64,000 nucleotides of DNA from Stutzerimonas decontaminans (GTDB taxonomy: Bacteria > Pseudomonadota > Gammaproteobacteria > Pseudomonadales > Pseudomonadaceae): contig NZ_CP007509.1 in NCBI RefSeq assembly GCF_000661915.1, forward strand, positions 4,291,501-4,355,500, written 5' to 3'. The notes under the pieces are model-generated. The model did not search any database. It saw only the letters and a list, made by a program, of their open reading frames with translations, and was not told where the DNA came from. Each line of letters begins with the position of its first letter. Within the stretch, counting starts at the first letter, position 1. This document shows, one piece after another, positions 1-9,165 of this stretch. The position numbers and the translations under genes were made by a program.

Positions 1-369
1 GTGACCAACGTGACCAACTTCGGTGCTTTCGTCGACATCGGCGTGCATCAGGACGGTCTGGTGCACATCAGCGCGCTGTCGGAGAAGTTCGTCAAGGACC
101 CCTACGAGGTGGTCAAGGCCGGCGACATCGTCAAGGTCAAGGTCATGGAAGTGGACATCCCACGCCAGCGCGTCGGTCTGTCGATGCGCATGAGCGACAC
201 GCCCGGCGCCAAGACCGACGGACCACGCGGTGGCCAAGCGCGCGGCAGCGCCGGCAAGCCGCACGGCAACACGCCGCGCAGCGAGCGTCATGCCAAGGAA
301 GAAAAGCCGGCACCGGCCAACGCCGCCATGGCCGCGCTGTTCGCCAACGCCAAGCAACTGAGGAAGTAG
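1..369 (+). CDS. tex: Tex transcription accessory protein, C-terminal fragment (S1 domain)
   Basis: The open frame enters from the left edge, so the 5' part is missing and the GTG at base 1 is not a real start. The visible 122 residues begin inside an S1 RNA-binding domain ([31 protein letters not shown]). A basic, low-complexity tail rich in G, R, K and A follows and ends in KQLRK. This is the usual C-terminus of Tex, a nucleic-acid-binding protein linked to transcription. The next gene starts 2 bases after the stop, so the two are probably co-transcribed. Family assignment rests on the S1 sequence, the tail and the neighbour genes. Confidence 0.85.
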   Translation: MTNVTNFGAFVDIGVHQDGLVHISALSEKFVKDPYEVVKAGDIVKVKVMEVDIPRQRVGLSMRMSDTPGAKTDGPRGGQARGSAGKPHGNTPRSERHAKEEKPAPANAAMAALFANAKQLRK

Positions 370-371
370 GC

Positions 372-761
372 ATGAGCATTCAAGTCGAGGCGGTGGGCAG
401 TTCCAGCGCCTTCGGCCGCCTGCTCGGCCTGGAGATTCACCAGGTCGGCAACGGCGAGGCGGTGCTCGGCCTGAGCATGCACGACGGCCTGCGCAACCTG
501 CATGGCAAGCTGCACGGCGGCGCGCTGTTTTCGCTGATCGACACGGCCATGGGCCAGGCCAGCCACAGCCTCGGCGACGGCTCGCCGAACAGCGTGACGC
601 TGGAGTGCAAGGTCAACTACATCCGCCCGGTGAGCGACGGCGAGCTGCGTTGCCGCGCCTGGGTGGTGCATGGCGGCCGGCGCACCCAGGTGCTGGAAGC
701 TGAAGTCCACCAGGGCGACAAGCTGATCGCCAAGGCCCAGGCGACCTTCGCCTGCCTCTAG
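372..761 (+). CDS. Hotdog-fold thioesterase (PaaI family)
   Basis: 129 residues, the normal size for a single hotdog-fold acyl-CoA thioesterase. The hallmark HGGALFSLIDTAMG (about residues 49-62) carries the HGG turn and the catalytic acidic residue on the central helix. The C-terminal half (VTLECKVNYIRP, ATFAC) gives the expected beta strands. It probably hydrolyses an acyl- or aryl-CoA in the cytoplasm, but the substrate cannot be read from sequence. It lies 2 bases after tex and probably shares its transcript. Confidence 0.8.
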   Translation: MSIQVEAVGSSSAFGRLLGLEIHQVGNGEAVLGLSMHDGLRNLHGKLHGGALFSLIDTAMGQASHSLGDGSPNSVTLECKVNYIRPVSDGELRCRAWVVHGGRRTQVLEAEVHQGDKLIAKAQATFACL

Positions 762-887
762 TGGCCTGTGCCACTAGCCGCTCGCGGAGTCGGCATGCAT
801 CGGCAGCGGTCGAAGCAACGCCGCCTCTTGTGAAGCGGCGTTTCCATCCCCATATTGGGGCGACTGTCGCGTGAAGGAATCCACAAG

Positions 888-2465
888 TTGAGCGCTCTTC
901 TCACCCACCGCCTGGCATTGCTGGCCGAGGCTCCACACCTGCCGCTGCTCAACCAATGCCTGCACGGAATCGAACGCGAATGCCTGCGCGTCGACGCTCG
1001 CGGTCAGCTGGCGATGACCCCGCACCCCGCTGCGCTGGGCTCGGCGCTGACTCATCCGCAGATCACCACGGATTATTCCGAGGCGCTGCTGGAGTTCATC
1101 ACCGGCACCGACAGCGATCCGAACAACACCCTCGCAGAGCTCGAAGCGATTCACCGCTTCACCTATGCCAAGCTTGGCAACGAATTCCTCTGGAGCCCGT
1201 CGATGCCCTGCCCGTTGCCGAGCGAGGCGGATATCCCGATCGCCGAATACGGCTGCTCCAACATCGGCCGGCTCAAGCATGTCTACCGCCAGGGTCTGGC
1301 CCTGCGCTACGGCAAGACCATGCAGTGCATCGCCGGCATCCACTACAACTTCTCGCTGCCCGAGGCGTTGTGGCCGGTGTTGCAGGCCGACGATGGCGAT
1401 GCCGGTCCGATCCAGGACTATCGCTCCACGCGCTACATCGGCGTGATCCGCAACTTCCGCCGTTACAGCTGGCTGCTGATGTACCTGTTCGGCGCCTCAC
1501 CGGCGCTGGATGCCGGCTTCCTGCGTGGCCGCGAGCACCAGCTCGAGACGCTCGACGCCGATACCCTGTACCTGCCGTACGCCACCAGCCTGCGCATGAG
1601 CGACCTGGGCTACCAGAACAATGCCCAGGCCGGCCTGACGCCCTGCTACGACAATCTGGACAGTTACACCGAAAGCCTCTTCCGCGCCGTTTCGACGCCC
1701 TACGCTCCCTACGAGGCGATGGGCACCAAGGACGCCGCCGGCAACTGGCAGCAGCTCAACACCAACGTGCTGCAGATCGAAAACGAGTACTACTCCAACA
1801 TCCGCCCGAAGCGCGTCACTGCCACCGGCGAACGGCCGTTGCAGGCGCTGCGCGCGCGCGGCATCCAGTACATCGAAGTGCGCTGCCTGGACATCAACCC
1901 ATTCCTGCCGCTGGGCATCGACGCCAGCGAAGCGCATTTCCTCGACGCCTTCCTGCTGTTCTGCGCGCTGGACGACAGCCCGTGCCTGGCCGAGGGCGAA
2001 TGTGGCACGGCCACCGACAACTTCCTCAAGGTGGTCAAGGAAGGCCGTCGGCCGGGACTCGAACTGCAACGCTGCGGCGAGAACGTGCAGCTGAGCGATT
2101 GGGCCGGGCAGTTGCTCGACCAGATCGCCCAGGTCGCCGCTCTCCTCGATCGCAGCCACGGTGATGCGCGCCACACCTTGGCACTAGCCGAGCAGCGCGC
2201 CAAGGTGGCCGACAGCAGCCTGACCCCCTCGGCACGGGTGCTCGCCGAGTTGCGCCGCCATGGCGAGAGTTTCAGCCAGTTCGCGCTGCGTCAGACCCAA
2301 GCGCATGCCGACTATTTCCGCAGCCAGCCGCCGAGCCGCGCCGAGCTGGAGCAGTTCGAAGCCGCCGCACAGCAATCGCTGGAGCGACAGGCCGCTATGG
2401 AAGCCGAGGACGAGCTGGATTTCGACAGCTTCGTCGTTGAATACCAGCGCAGCCTGAGCCTCTGA
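888..2465 (+). CDS. gshA: Glutamate-cysteine ligase
   Basis: Catalyses ATP-dependent joining of glutamate and cysteine, the first step of glutathione synthesis. The protein is 525 residues, matching the proteobacterial (E. coli) GshA family. Conserved blocks are [12 protein letters not shown] near the N-terminus, [26 protein letters not shown] and [13 protein letters not shown] chose the TTG at 888: it has GAAGGAA about 9 bases upstream and starts the protein at [12 protein letters not shown], where homologues begin. The frame is open further upstream to 855 without a ribosome binding site. It sits alone between the thioesterase gene and a secreted hydrolase. Confidence 0.93.
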   Translation: MSALLTHRLALLAEAPHLPLLNQCLHGIERECLRVDARGQLAMTPHPAALGSALTHPQITTDYSEALLEFITGTDSDPNNTLAELEAIHRFTYAKLGNEFLWSPSMPCPLPSEADIPIAEYGCSNIGRLKHVYRQGLALRYGKTMQCIAGIHYNFSLPEALWPVLQADDGDAGPIQDYRSTRYIGVIRNFRRYSWLLMYLFGASPALDAGFLRGREHQLETLDADTLYLPYATSLRMSDLGYQNNAQAGLTPCYDNLDSYTESLFRAVSTPYAPYEAMGTKDAAGNWQQLNTNVLQIENEYYSNIRPKRVTATGERPLQALRARGIQYIEVRCLDINPFLPLGIDASEAHFLDAFLLFCALDDSPCLAEGECGTATDNFLKVVKEGRRPGLELQRCGENVQLSDWAGQLLDQIAQVAALLDRSHGDARHTLALAEQRAKVADSSLTPSARVLAELRRHGESFSQFALRQTQAHADYFRSQPPSRAELEQFEAAAQQSLERQAAMEAEDELDFDSFVVEYQRSLSL

Positions 2466-2672
2466 GCAGCGCTCATCATCAGCGAAACTTATAGGGCGTC
2501 ATAGACGCTCTAGCACCTATGCCGCGCGGCCTGCTCCGTGCGGCGGCTTCGTCTGACGAAATTATCCCACCCACTTCCGCTCTAAATCCCGGTCATGAGT
2601 GCATCCGGGGCGCGTCACCGCGGCTGCACGCTAGACAGAACAAGCCAGAACAACAACAAAAGAGGTGCGTCC

Positions 2673-4409
2673 ATGTCTCTGAAATCAATGCTGCGCCGCT
2701 TGCGTGGCGTATCCGTTGCCGTGCTGTTTGGCAGCCTGCTGGGTTTGAGCCAGCCTGCAACCGTCGACGCCGCCAGCCCACCGATCGCCGGTGCCATCAG
2801 CGGCGGCGGGCCGGCACTGTCAGCCCTGCGCTACGACCTGACCATCACATCCTTCGACGGCACCCCGATAGCCGTTACCGTCTTCCAGCCCGCACTGAGC
2901 AAAGGCCAGGCCGCGCCGCTGCTGATGTACAGCCATGGCTGGGGCGGCAGCCGTTCCACCGATCTCAGCGAAAGCGACTCGCTCACCACAGCGGCACGCA
3001 AGGCCTGGGAAAACGGCTACTTCGTCATGACCTTCGACCAGCGCGGTTTCGGCGAAAGCGGCGGCCAGGCCAACGTTCAGGACCCACAGATCGAAGGGCG
3101 CGACATCAAGACCCTGCTCGACTGGGCCGAAGGCGCGCTGACGCCGCACCTGGCCTATCTGCGTGGCGACCCACTGGTCGGCGGTATCGGCCTGAGCTAC
3201 GGCGGCGGCTTCCAGCTGATCGGCGCGAGCGTCGATCCGCGTTTCGACGCGCTGGTCCCGATGATCACCTGGAATGACCTGTCCTACAGCCTGACGCCCG
3301 GCACGGTGCCGAAAACCCTCTGGCTGACCTTCCTCAGCGCCATCGCGATCAACGACCAGGCACCCTGGGTCACCCAGGCCTACGCCCAGTCACTGGGCGG
3401 CAGCGTCGACGAAAGCACCCGCCAGCGCCTGGCCGGCCATGGTCTCGGGGCATTCTGTGGCGCGAACGCGCCGCGGGTGGATGCCTTCATCATTCAGGGC
3501 ATCAACGACACCCTGTTCAACGGCAACGAGGCGGTGTGGAACTACAACTGCCTGCGCGAAGCCGGCAATGATGCCTATCTGCTGATGTCCGACGGTGGCC
3601 ACGTACTGCCGGGCCTGCAGATCGGCCAGATCGGCTCGGTGGCTGCCCAGGTGCGCTGCGGCGAGCAGGACTACCAGGTCGCTGATCTGGCGTACGGCTT
3701 TCTCGATGGCAAGCTGCGCAAGCTGCAACAGCGCATCGAGATGCCGCGGGTGTGCTTCACCCAAGGCAGCGAGCACGGCGTGGTTGGTGATGAGGTCATG
3801 CGCGGCGGCCAGCGCTTCGCCACGCAGAGCGGCAGCCTGCTGGTCGGTCCGCCGTCCATCGATCTGGTGCTGAACCTGCTGCGCAAGCTCGACCCGGTCA
3901 CGCTGTCGGACGTCCTCAGCCGCGTCTCGGCAGACGCGGTGCGCGTGCTGCTCGGTGCGCTGAGCGGGATCGGCTCGGGCAGTCCAGATCAGGTCACCAA
4001 GATCCTCACCGAGTTGGTCACCACACTGCCGCCGCATCTGATCGCCGAACTCGGCACGGCACCGCGCTTCGTGCCGTTGTACCAGGCCAGCGGCGAACAA
4101 ACTCTGGCAGGCATTCCCCTGGCAGATCTCAAAGTGGAGGGTCTGGGCAAGCTCGACCCACGGCTGTTCGTCGGCATCGGTGTGAAGCGCATGGGCAGCG
4201 GCCGCACCGAATTGCTGAACGATCAGGTGCTACCGCTGCGCGGGGTCGGCAGCCGGCAGACCGAGCTGATCGGTGTCAGCACGCGTCTCAACCACGGCGA
4301 TCAGGTGGGGCTGATGCTCTACGGCTTCCATCCGCAGTACACGCTGAGCTTCTCCCGTGTACCGAGCGCGGTGCAGCTGAGCGGGACGGTCGACCTGCCC
4401 CTGCACTGA
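2673..4409 (+). CDS. Secreted alpha/beta hydrolase (X-Pro dipeptidyl-peptidase/CocE-like)
   Basis: 578 residues from the ATG at 2673, preceded by AGAGGTG at 2661. The N-terminus is a clear Sec signal peptide: a basic LRRLRGVS stretch, a hydrophobic VAVLFGSLLGL core and a VDAAS cleavage region. The hydrolase core shows YSHGWGGS (oxyanion region), FDQRGFGESGG and the nucleophile elbow GIGLSYGGG with Ser175. The C-terminal half (QSGSLLVGPPSIDL, then a beta-rich end) resembles the jelly-roll of the PepX_C/CocE group. It is probably an exported peptidase or esterase; the substrate is unknown. An upstream in-frame ATG at 2595 would add a non-signal-like extension and was rejected. Confidence 0.72.
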   Translation: MSLKSMLRRLRGVSVAVLFGSLLGLSQPATVDAASPPIAGAISGGGPALSALRYDLTITSFDGTPIAVTVFQPALSKGQAAPLLMYSHGWGGSRSTDLSESDSLTTAARKAWENGYFVMTFDQRGFGESGGQANVQDPQIEGRDIKTLLDWAEGALTPHLAYLRGDPLVGGIGLSYGGGFQLIGASVDPRFDALVPMITWNDLSYSLTPGTVPKTLWLTFLSAIAINDQAPWVTQAYAQSLGGSVDESTRQRLAGHGLGAFCGANAPRVDAFIIQGINDTLFNGNEAVWNYNCLREAGNDAYLLMSDGGHVLPGLQIGQIGSVAAQVRCGEQDYQVADLAYGFLDGKLRKLQQRIEMPRVCFTQGSEHGVVGDEVMRGGQRFATQSGSLLVGPPSIDLVLNLLRKLDPVTLSDVLSRVSADAVRVLLGALSGIGSGSPDQVTKILTELVTTLPPHLIAELGTAPRFVPLYQASGEQTLAGIPLADLKVEGLGKLDPRLFVGIGVKRMGSGRTELLNDQVLPLRGVGSRQTELIGVSTRLNHGDQVGLMLYGFHPQYTLSFSRVPSAVQLSGTVDLPLH

Positions 4410-4411
4410 CG

Positions 4412-4438
4412 AAAAAGGCGGGCTCATGGGCCCGCCTT
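4412..4438 (-). terminator. Intrinsic terminator of argEA
   Basis: A 9-bp perfect stem (AAGGCGGGC at 4415-4423 with GCCCGCCTT at 4430-4438) has a 6-base loop. On the minus strand it is followed by five T residues, so it best serves argA, whose stop is at 4443. It may also stop transcripts arriving from the hydrolase gene on the plus strand. Confidence 0.8.
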
Positions 4439-4442
4439 CGGT

Positions 4443-5741
4443 TCAGAGTGGCTTCTCGAAGATCTTCGAGTTGCGCTGGAAGTTGTACAGCGAGGCGCGC
4501 GCTGCTGGCAGGCGATCGACGCTGATCGGTTCGAAGCCACGCTCGCGGAACCAGTGGGCGGTACGGGTGGTGAGGACGATGAGTTTCTTCAACCCCAGCT
4601 TGCGCGCGCGCTCCTCGATGCGTTCGAGCAGCTCGTCGCCGCGCCCGCCGTGACGGTATTCCGGATTGACCGCGAGACAGGCCAGCTCGCCGGCATCCGA
4701 GTCGGCAATCGGATAGAGCGCCGCACAGGCGATGATCAGCCCGTCACGCTCGACGATGCTGAACTGCTCGACCTCGCGCTCCAGCACTTCGCGCGAGCGC
4801 CGTACCAGAATGCCCTGCTCTTCCAGTGGCGTGATCAGATCAATGAGGCCGCCGACGTCCTCGATGGTCGCCTCGCGCAACTGCTCGAACTGCTCCTGGG
4901 TCACCAGCGTGCCGCCACCGTCGCGGGTGAACAGCTCGTTGAGCAGCGCACCGTCGTCAGCGTAGCTGACCACATGGCTGCGCCGCACGCCGCCGCGACA
5001 AGCCTGCGCGGCGGCATCCAGCAACTCGGCCTGGTACTGGCTGCCGAGGCGCTCGACATAGGCCGGGATCTGTTGCGGACGCAGCTCGCGGACCAGCTTG
5101 CCGCTTTCGTCGAGCAAGCCCGGCTCGGCGCCGTAGAGCACCAGCTTGTCGGCCTGCAGATCGATGGCCGCACGGGTGGCGACGTCTTCGCAGGCCAGGT
5201 TGAAGATCTCGCCGGTAGGCGAGTAGCCCAGCGGCGAGAGCAGCACGATGGTGCGCTCGTCCAGCAGTCGGCCGATGCCCTTGCGGTCGATACGGCGCAC
5301 CTCGCCAGTGTGGTGCAGGTCGACGCCATCGAGCACGCCGATCGGCCGCGCGGTGACGAAGTTGCCACCGGCCACGCGCAGCCGCGCGCCCTGCATGGGC
5401 GATGCCGCCATGTCCATGGACAGGCGTGCTTCCAGGGCAATACGCAGCTGGCCGACCGCGTCGATCACGCACTCCATGGTCGGCGCGTCGGTGACGCGCA
5501 GATCGCGATGAAAACGCGGTTCGATGCCGCGCGCGGCCAGGCGCGCCTCGATCTGCGGACGCGAACCGAACACCAGCACCAGACGCACGCCGAGGCTGTG
5601 CAGCAGCACCAGGTCGTGGACGATGTTGGCGAAGTTGGCGTGCTCCAGACCATCGCCCGGCAGCATGACGACGAAGGTGCGGTCACGGTGCGAATTGATG
5701 TAGGGCGAGGAGTCGCGAAGCCAGGTGACGTAGTCGTGCAT
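4443..5741 (-). CDS. argA: N-acetylglutamate synthase
   Basis: Acetylates glutamate with acetyl-CoA, the first step of arginine synthesis. The 432-residue protein has the classical two-domain build. Residues ~1-280 form an amino-acid-kinase-like domain (FVVMLPGDGLEH, LVLVFGSRPQIE, TIVLLSPLGYSPTGEIFN) that usually binds the arginine inhibitor. Residues ~290-432 form a GNAT acetyltransferase domain (ACLAVNPEYRHGGRGDELL, with the acetyl-CoA loop). The length equals that of P. aeruginosa ArgA as I recall it. It lies 39 bases downstream of argE and shares its direction, which suggests an argE-argA transcript ending at the hairpin 4412-4438. Confidence 0.95.
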   Translation of the reverse strand: MHDYVTWLRDSSPYINSHRDRTFVVMLPGDGLEHANFANIVHDLVLLHSLGVRLVLVFGSRPQIEARLAARGIEPRFHRDLRVTDAPTMECVIDAVGQLRIALEARLSMDMAASPMQGARLRVAGGNFVTARPIGVLDGVDLHHTGEVRRIDRKGIGRLLDERTIVLLSPLGYSPTGEIFNLACEDVATRAAIDLQADKLVLYGAEPGLLDESGKLVRELRPQQIPAYVERLGSQYQAELLDAAAQACRGGVRRSHVVSYADDGALLNELFTRDGGGTLVTQEQFEQLREATIEDVGGLIDLITPLEEQGILVRRSREVLEREVEQFSIVERDGLIIACAALYPIADSDAGELACLAVNPEYRHGGRGDELLERIEERARKLGLKKLIVLTTRTAHWFRERGFEPISVDRLPAARASLYNFQRNSKIFEKPL

Positions 5742-5780
5742 GTAAAAGCCTTCGTGGCGGTCTTGTTCGTCTGAAAGTAA

Positions 5781-6941
5781 TCAGTTCGGGGCGGCGTGCG
5801 GCTGCAGGCAATAGTGCTCGATCATCCGGCGCAACAGCTGCAGGGTCGGTTCGATGCGGTCGAGCTGCAGGTATTCGTCGGGCTGGTGCGCGCAGGCGAT
5901 GTCGCCAGGGCCCAGCACCAGCGTCTCGCAGCCGAGCTGCTGAAGATAAGGCGCTTCGGTGGCAAACGCCACCGCCTCGGCACGGTGCCCGGTGAGGCGC
6001 TCGGCGAGGCGCACCAGCTCGCTTTCCGCCGCCTGCTCGAAGGCTGGCACTGCGGGGAACAGCGGCGCCAGATCGATCTTCACCTGATGCTGCTCGGCCA
6101 GCGGCTGCAGGCGCTGACGGATGATCCCGCGCAGTTGCTGTGGGTCCATACCCGGCAACGGGCGCAGGTCGAACTCCAGCGCGCACTGGCCGCAGATACG
6201 GTTGGGGTTGTCGCCGCCGTGGATGCAGCCGAAGTTGAGCGTCGGCTTGGGCACGTCGAACAACGAGTTGTCGTACTCGGCCTGCCACTGCCGGCGCAGC
6301 GTCATCATCTCGCCGATCACGCCGTGCATCGCTTCCAGCGCGCTATGGCCGTAGGCCGGGTTCGAGGAATGGCCGCTCTGCCCGAGGATATCGATGCGCT
6401 CCATCATGATGCCCTTGTGCAGACGCACCGGGCGCAGGCCGGTGGGCTCGCCGATCACTGCCGCACGCCCGAGCGGCTGGCCGGCTTCGGCCAGCGCACG
6501 GGCGCCGGACATCGAGCTTTCCTCGTCGCAGGTGGCGAGAATGAGCAACGGACGGCGGAACGGCTGCTCCAGCAACGGGCGAACCGCCTCGATGATCAGC
6601 GCGAAGAAGCCCTTCATGTCGCAGCTGCCCAGGCCGTACCAGCGGCCGTCGGCCTCGCGCAGCTTGAGCGGATCGGACGTCCACAGCCCGGCATCGAACG
6701 GCACGGTATCGCTGTGTCCGGCCAGCACCAGACCGCCGGGACCGCTGCCGTAGCTGGCGAGCAGGTTGAATTTGCCGGGAGCGACTTCCGGCGTTTCGCA
6801 GGTGAAGCCCAACTCACCGAGCCAGGCCGCCAGCAACTCGATCACCGGACGATTGCTCTGATCCCAGCCAGGCTGCGTACAACTGACCGAGGGTGCCGCG
6901 AGGAGCGCAGCGAACTGCTCCTTGAATGATGGAATGGGCAC
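5781..6941 (-). CDS. argE: Acetylornithine deacetylase
   Basis: M20 metallopeptidase-family enzyme of 386 residues that deacetylates N-acetylornithine to ornithine. Metal and catalytic motifs are visible: GHSDTVPF (His and Asp ligands), GSCDMKGF (bridging Asp), CDEESSMSG (catalytic Glu) and a late AHQPDEY His. The start is GTG at 6941, with a strong GGAGG just upstream on the minus strand. Pseudomonads usually also recycle acetyl groups through ArgJ, so a deacetylase paired with ArgA may have a supporting or catabolic role; that point is inference. Confidence 0.9.
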   Translation of the reverse strand: MPIPSFKEQFAALLAAPSVSCTQPGWDQSNRPVIELLAAWLGELGFTCETPEVAPGKFNLLASYGSGPGGLVLAGHSDTVPFDAGLWTSDPLKLREADGRWYGLGSCDMKGFFALIIEAVRPLLEQPFRRPLLILATCDEESSMSGARALAEAGQPLGRAAVIGEPTGLRPVRLHKGIMMERIDILGQSGHSSNPAYGHSALEAMHGVIGEMMTLRRQWQAEYDNSLFDVPKPTLNFGCIHGGDNPNRICGQCALEFDLRPLPGMDPQQLRGIIRQRLQPLAEQHQVKIDLAPLFPAVPAFEQAAESELVRLAERLTGHRAEAVAFATEAPYLQQLGCETLVLGPGDIACAHQPDEYLQLDRIEPTLQLLRRMIEHYCLQPHAAPN

Positions 6942-7016
6942 CGGCTACCTCCGTGATGCAATCGGAACGAGCCTGCAGTGAAGCATGAAACGCGCCACGG
7001 CGGGACCCACAAACGA

Positions 7017-7045
7017 AAACGCCCCGTCAGATCGACGGGGCGTTT
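7017..7045 (-). terminator. Intrinsic terminator after pit
   Basis: AAAACGCCCCGTC (7017-7028 region) pairs with GACGGGGCGTTT (7034-7045) around a short loop. Read on the minus strand the stem is followed by TTTTCGTTT. It lies 26 bases past the pit stop at 7071. Confidence 0.8.
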
Positions 7046-7070
7046 CAACAACCACAGGCTGCGCGAACGA

Positions 7071-8336
7071 TCAGATGAAGATGGCGCGCAGAATGAGGAA
7101 GAACACGATGGCCAGACCCGCACCGACCGGCAGGGTGACCAGCCAGGACATGAAGATCTTGCCGACCACGCCCAGATTCAGCGCACCGATACCGCGGGCG
7201 ATGCCCACACCGAGTACCGCACCGACCAGCGTATGGGTGGTGGAAACCGGCAGGCCAATAGCGGAGGCGCCGACTACGGTGGTGGCGGTGGCCAGCTCGG
7301 CGGCAAAACCGCGGCTCGGCGTCAGTTCGGTTATCTGCTTGCCGATAGTGGCGATCACCTTGTAACCGTAAGTCGCCAGACCGATGACGATACCGACAGC
7401 GCCCAGCAGCAGCACCCAGCCCGGCACAGCGGCCTTGGCGCCAATGACAGCGGCACCTTCCGATTGCAGCACACCAACCACTGCCGCGAGCGGTCCAACC
7501 GCGTTGGCCACATCGTTGGACCCATGGGCGAAGGCCATGGAACAGGCGGTGAAGATCATCAGTACGGCGAAGACCTTCTCCACGCTGGAGAAATGGAAGG
7601 CCTTGTCCGCCTCCACGTCGACCTTGATCCGCGTCAGCAAGGCGATACCAATCAACATCACCAGTGCGCCGACGCCCACCGCCAGCATGAAGCTCTGCCC
7701 GCCGCTCAGGTCCAGCCCGATGTGCTTGAGGCCCTTGGACAGGGTCATCAGCGCGACCATGAAACCGGTCAGGAACATGTACAGCGGCACGAAACGCTTG
7801 GCGTTCTGGAAGGGCTCATCGGTATCGATGATCAGGCGCTGCACGCTGATGAACAGACCAAAGGCGATAGTGCCCGAGAGCATGGGCGAGACGACCCAGC
7901 TGGCGACGATCGGGCCGACGCCGCTCCAGTGCACCGCATCCACCGAGACACCCACGGCAGCGAAGCCGATCACCGCACCGACAATGGAGTGCGTGGTCGA
8001 TACCGGCCAGCCCTTGACCGAGGCGATCAACAACCAGGTACCGGCTGCCAGCAGCGCCGACATCATGCCCAGCACCATAAGCTCTGGTGAGATGGCCGAT
8101 GCATCGACGATCCCGCTCTTGATCGTCTCGGTGACCTGGCCACCGGCCAGATACGCACCGCAGAACTCGAAGATCATCGCCACGACGATCGCTTGCTTGA
8201 TGGTCAGCGCGCGGGAGCCTACCGAGGTACCCATGGCGTTGGCCACGTCGTTGGCGCCCACGCCCCAGGCCATGAAAAAACCGAACATGCAGGCGAGCAC
8301 CAGGAGTACGAAGCCGTAATCCGCGATAAAGGACAT
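7071..8336 (-). CDS. pit: Low-affinity inorganic phosphate transporter (PiT family)
   Basis: 421-residue polytopic inner-membrane protein. The two duplicated PiT signatures are present: GANDVANAMGTSVGS near the N-terminus and HGSNDVANAVGPLAAV in the second half, both within hydrophobic helices. VSTTHSIVGA and VSTTHTLVGA repeats are also typical. The family imports metal-phosphate complexes by proton or cation symport. The DUF47 gene lies 38 bases upstream on the same strand, the standard PiT partner arrangement. Start is ATG at 8336. Confidence 0.92.
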   Translation of the reverse strand: MSFIADYGFVLLVLACMFGFFMAWGVGANDVANAMGTSVGSRALTIKQAIVVAMIFEFCGAYLAGGQVTETIKSGIVDASAISPELMVLGMMSALLAAGTWLLIASVKGWPVSTTHSIVGAVIGFAAVGVSVDAVHWSGVGPIVASWVVSPMLSGTIAFGLFISVQRLIIDTDEPFQNAKRFVPLYMFLTGFMVALMTLSKGLKHIGLDLSGGQSFMLAVGVGALVMLIGIALLTRIKVDVEADKAFHFSSVEKVFAVLMIFTACSMAFAHGSNDVANAVGPLAAVVGVLQSEGAAVIGAKAAVPGWVLLLGAVGIVIGLATYGYKVIATIGKQITELTPSRGFAAELATATTVVGASAIGLPVSTTHTLVGAVLGVGIARGIGALNLGVVGKIFMSWLVTLPVGAGLAIVFFLILRAIFI

Positions 8337-8374
8337 AAGAATTACCTGTTGAACCCAGAAAGGACGCTGGCGCC

Positions 8375-9052
8375 TTAGCGCGCCAGCAATTGTTCCAGAC
8401 GGTTGCCGACGCGCTCGGCGCGGTCGGCTACATCACCGATCCATTCGATGATCTTGTAGAGAAAGATCACGTCGACTGCTGGCAAATCCTTTTCCAGATT
8501 GAACAGCGCACGGCGAACCGTGATCTGCATGCGGTCGGTTTCGCGCTCGATTTCCTCGAGCTCTTCGACCATTTTTTCGACGAGGGTGGCTTCGCGGCCG
8601 CTAAAGCCGGTTTCCAGCAGCGAATCCAGCTCTTTCAGAGCCTTGAGCGCCTGGGCACTGGCGTCGACGGTGCGTTGCACGTAGGCCAGCATCTGCGGTT
8701 GCAGCGGCTGCGGGATGGTCATGCAGCGGCCCAGCATCAGGCCGGCGATGTCCTTGGCACGGTTGGCGATCTTGTCCTGTACACTCAGCAGGTCAAGAAG
8801 ATCGGAACGTGGCACCGGCAAGAACAGGCTTTTCGGCAGGTGCTGGCGGACGCTCTTCTTCAGCTTGTCGGCCTCGTTTTCCAGCTGCGCCATCTGCTGC
8901 TGGATCTGCTCGACCTTCTCCCAGTCTTCGGCCATCACCGCCTGGAACAGCGGTACCAGGTTCGCCGCACATTCATGCGACTTGGCCATATGCTGCTGCA
9001 TCGGGCCGATTGGCGAACGTCCGAACAAGCTGACGAAAGGATTGACTGGCAT
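8375..9052 (-). CDS. DUF47-family phosphate transport regulator (PhoU-like)
   Basis: 225 residues, almost entirely helical, opening with MPVNPFVSLFGRSPIGP, the usual beginning of the TIGR00153/DUF47 family. These PhoU-like helical-bundle proteins are nearly always encoded beside PiT transporters and are thought to control them. The motif ENEADKLKKSVRQHL and a later ELEEIERETDRM match the metal-binding E/DxxxD helices of PhoU folds. It is the first gene of a DUF47-pit operon. Confidence 0.88.
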   Translation of the reverse strand: MPVNPFVSLFGRSPIGPMQQHMAKSHECAANLVPLFQAVMAEDWEKVEQIQQQMAQLENEADKLKKSVRQHLPKSLFLPVPRSDLLDLLSVQDKIANRAKDIAGLMLGRCMTIPQPLQPQMLAYVQRTVDASAQALKALKELDSLLETGFSGREATLVEKMVEELEEIERETDRMQITVRRALFNLEKDLPAVDVIFLYKIIEWIGDVADRAERVGNRLEQLLAR

Positions 9053-9165
9053 AGGGTAAGGCCCCGGCTTGAAAGAGGCGGCAAGTATACGGACAGGCCA
9101 TCACGCCTGCTACCGTGTGTCATCAGGCTGCAACATCAACACATCATAGGCACCCAGTCGGCATC

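Noticed and set aside
4554..5774. Long plus-strand frame opposite argA
   Set aside because: It is the mirror of a high-GC gene. The minus strand has the full ArgA domain sequence.
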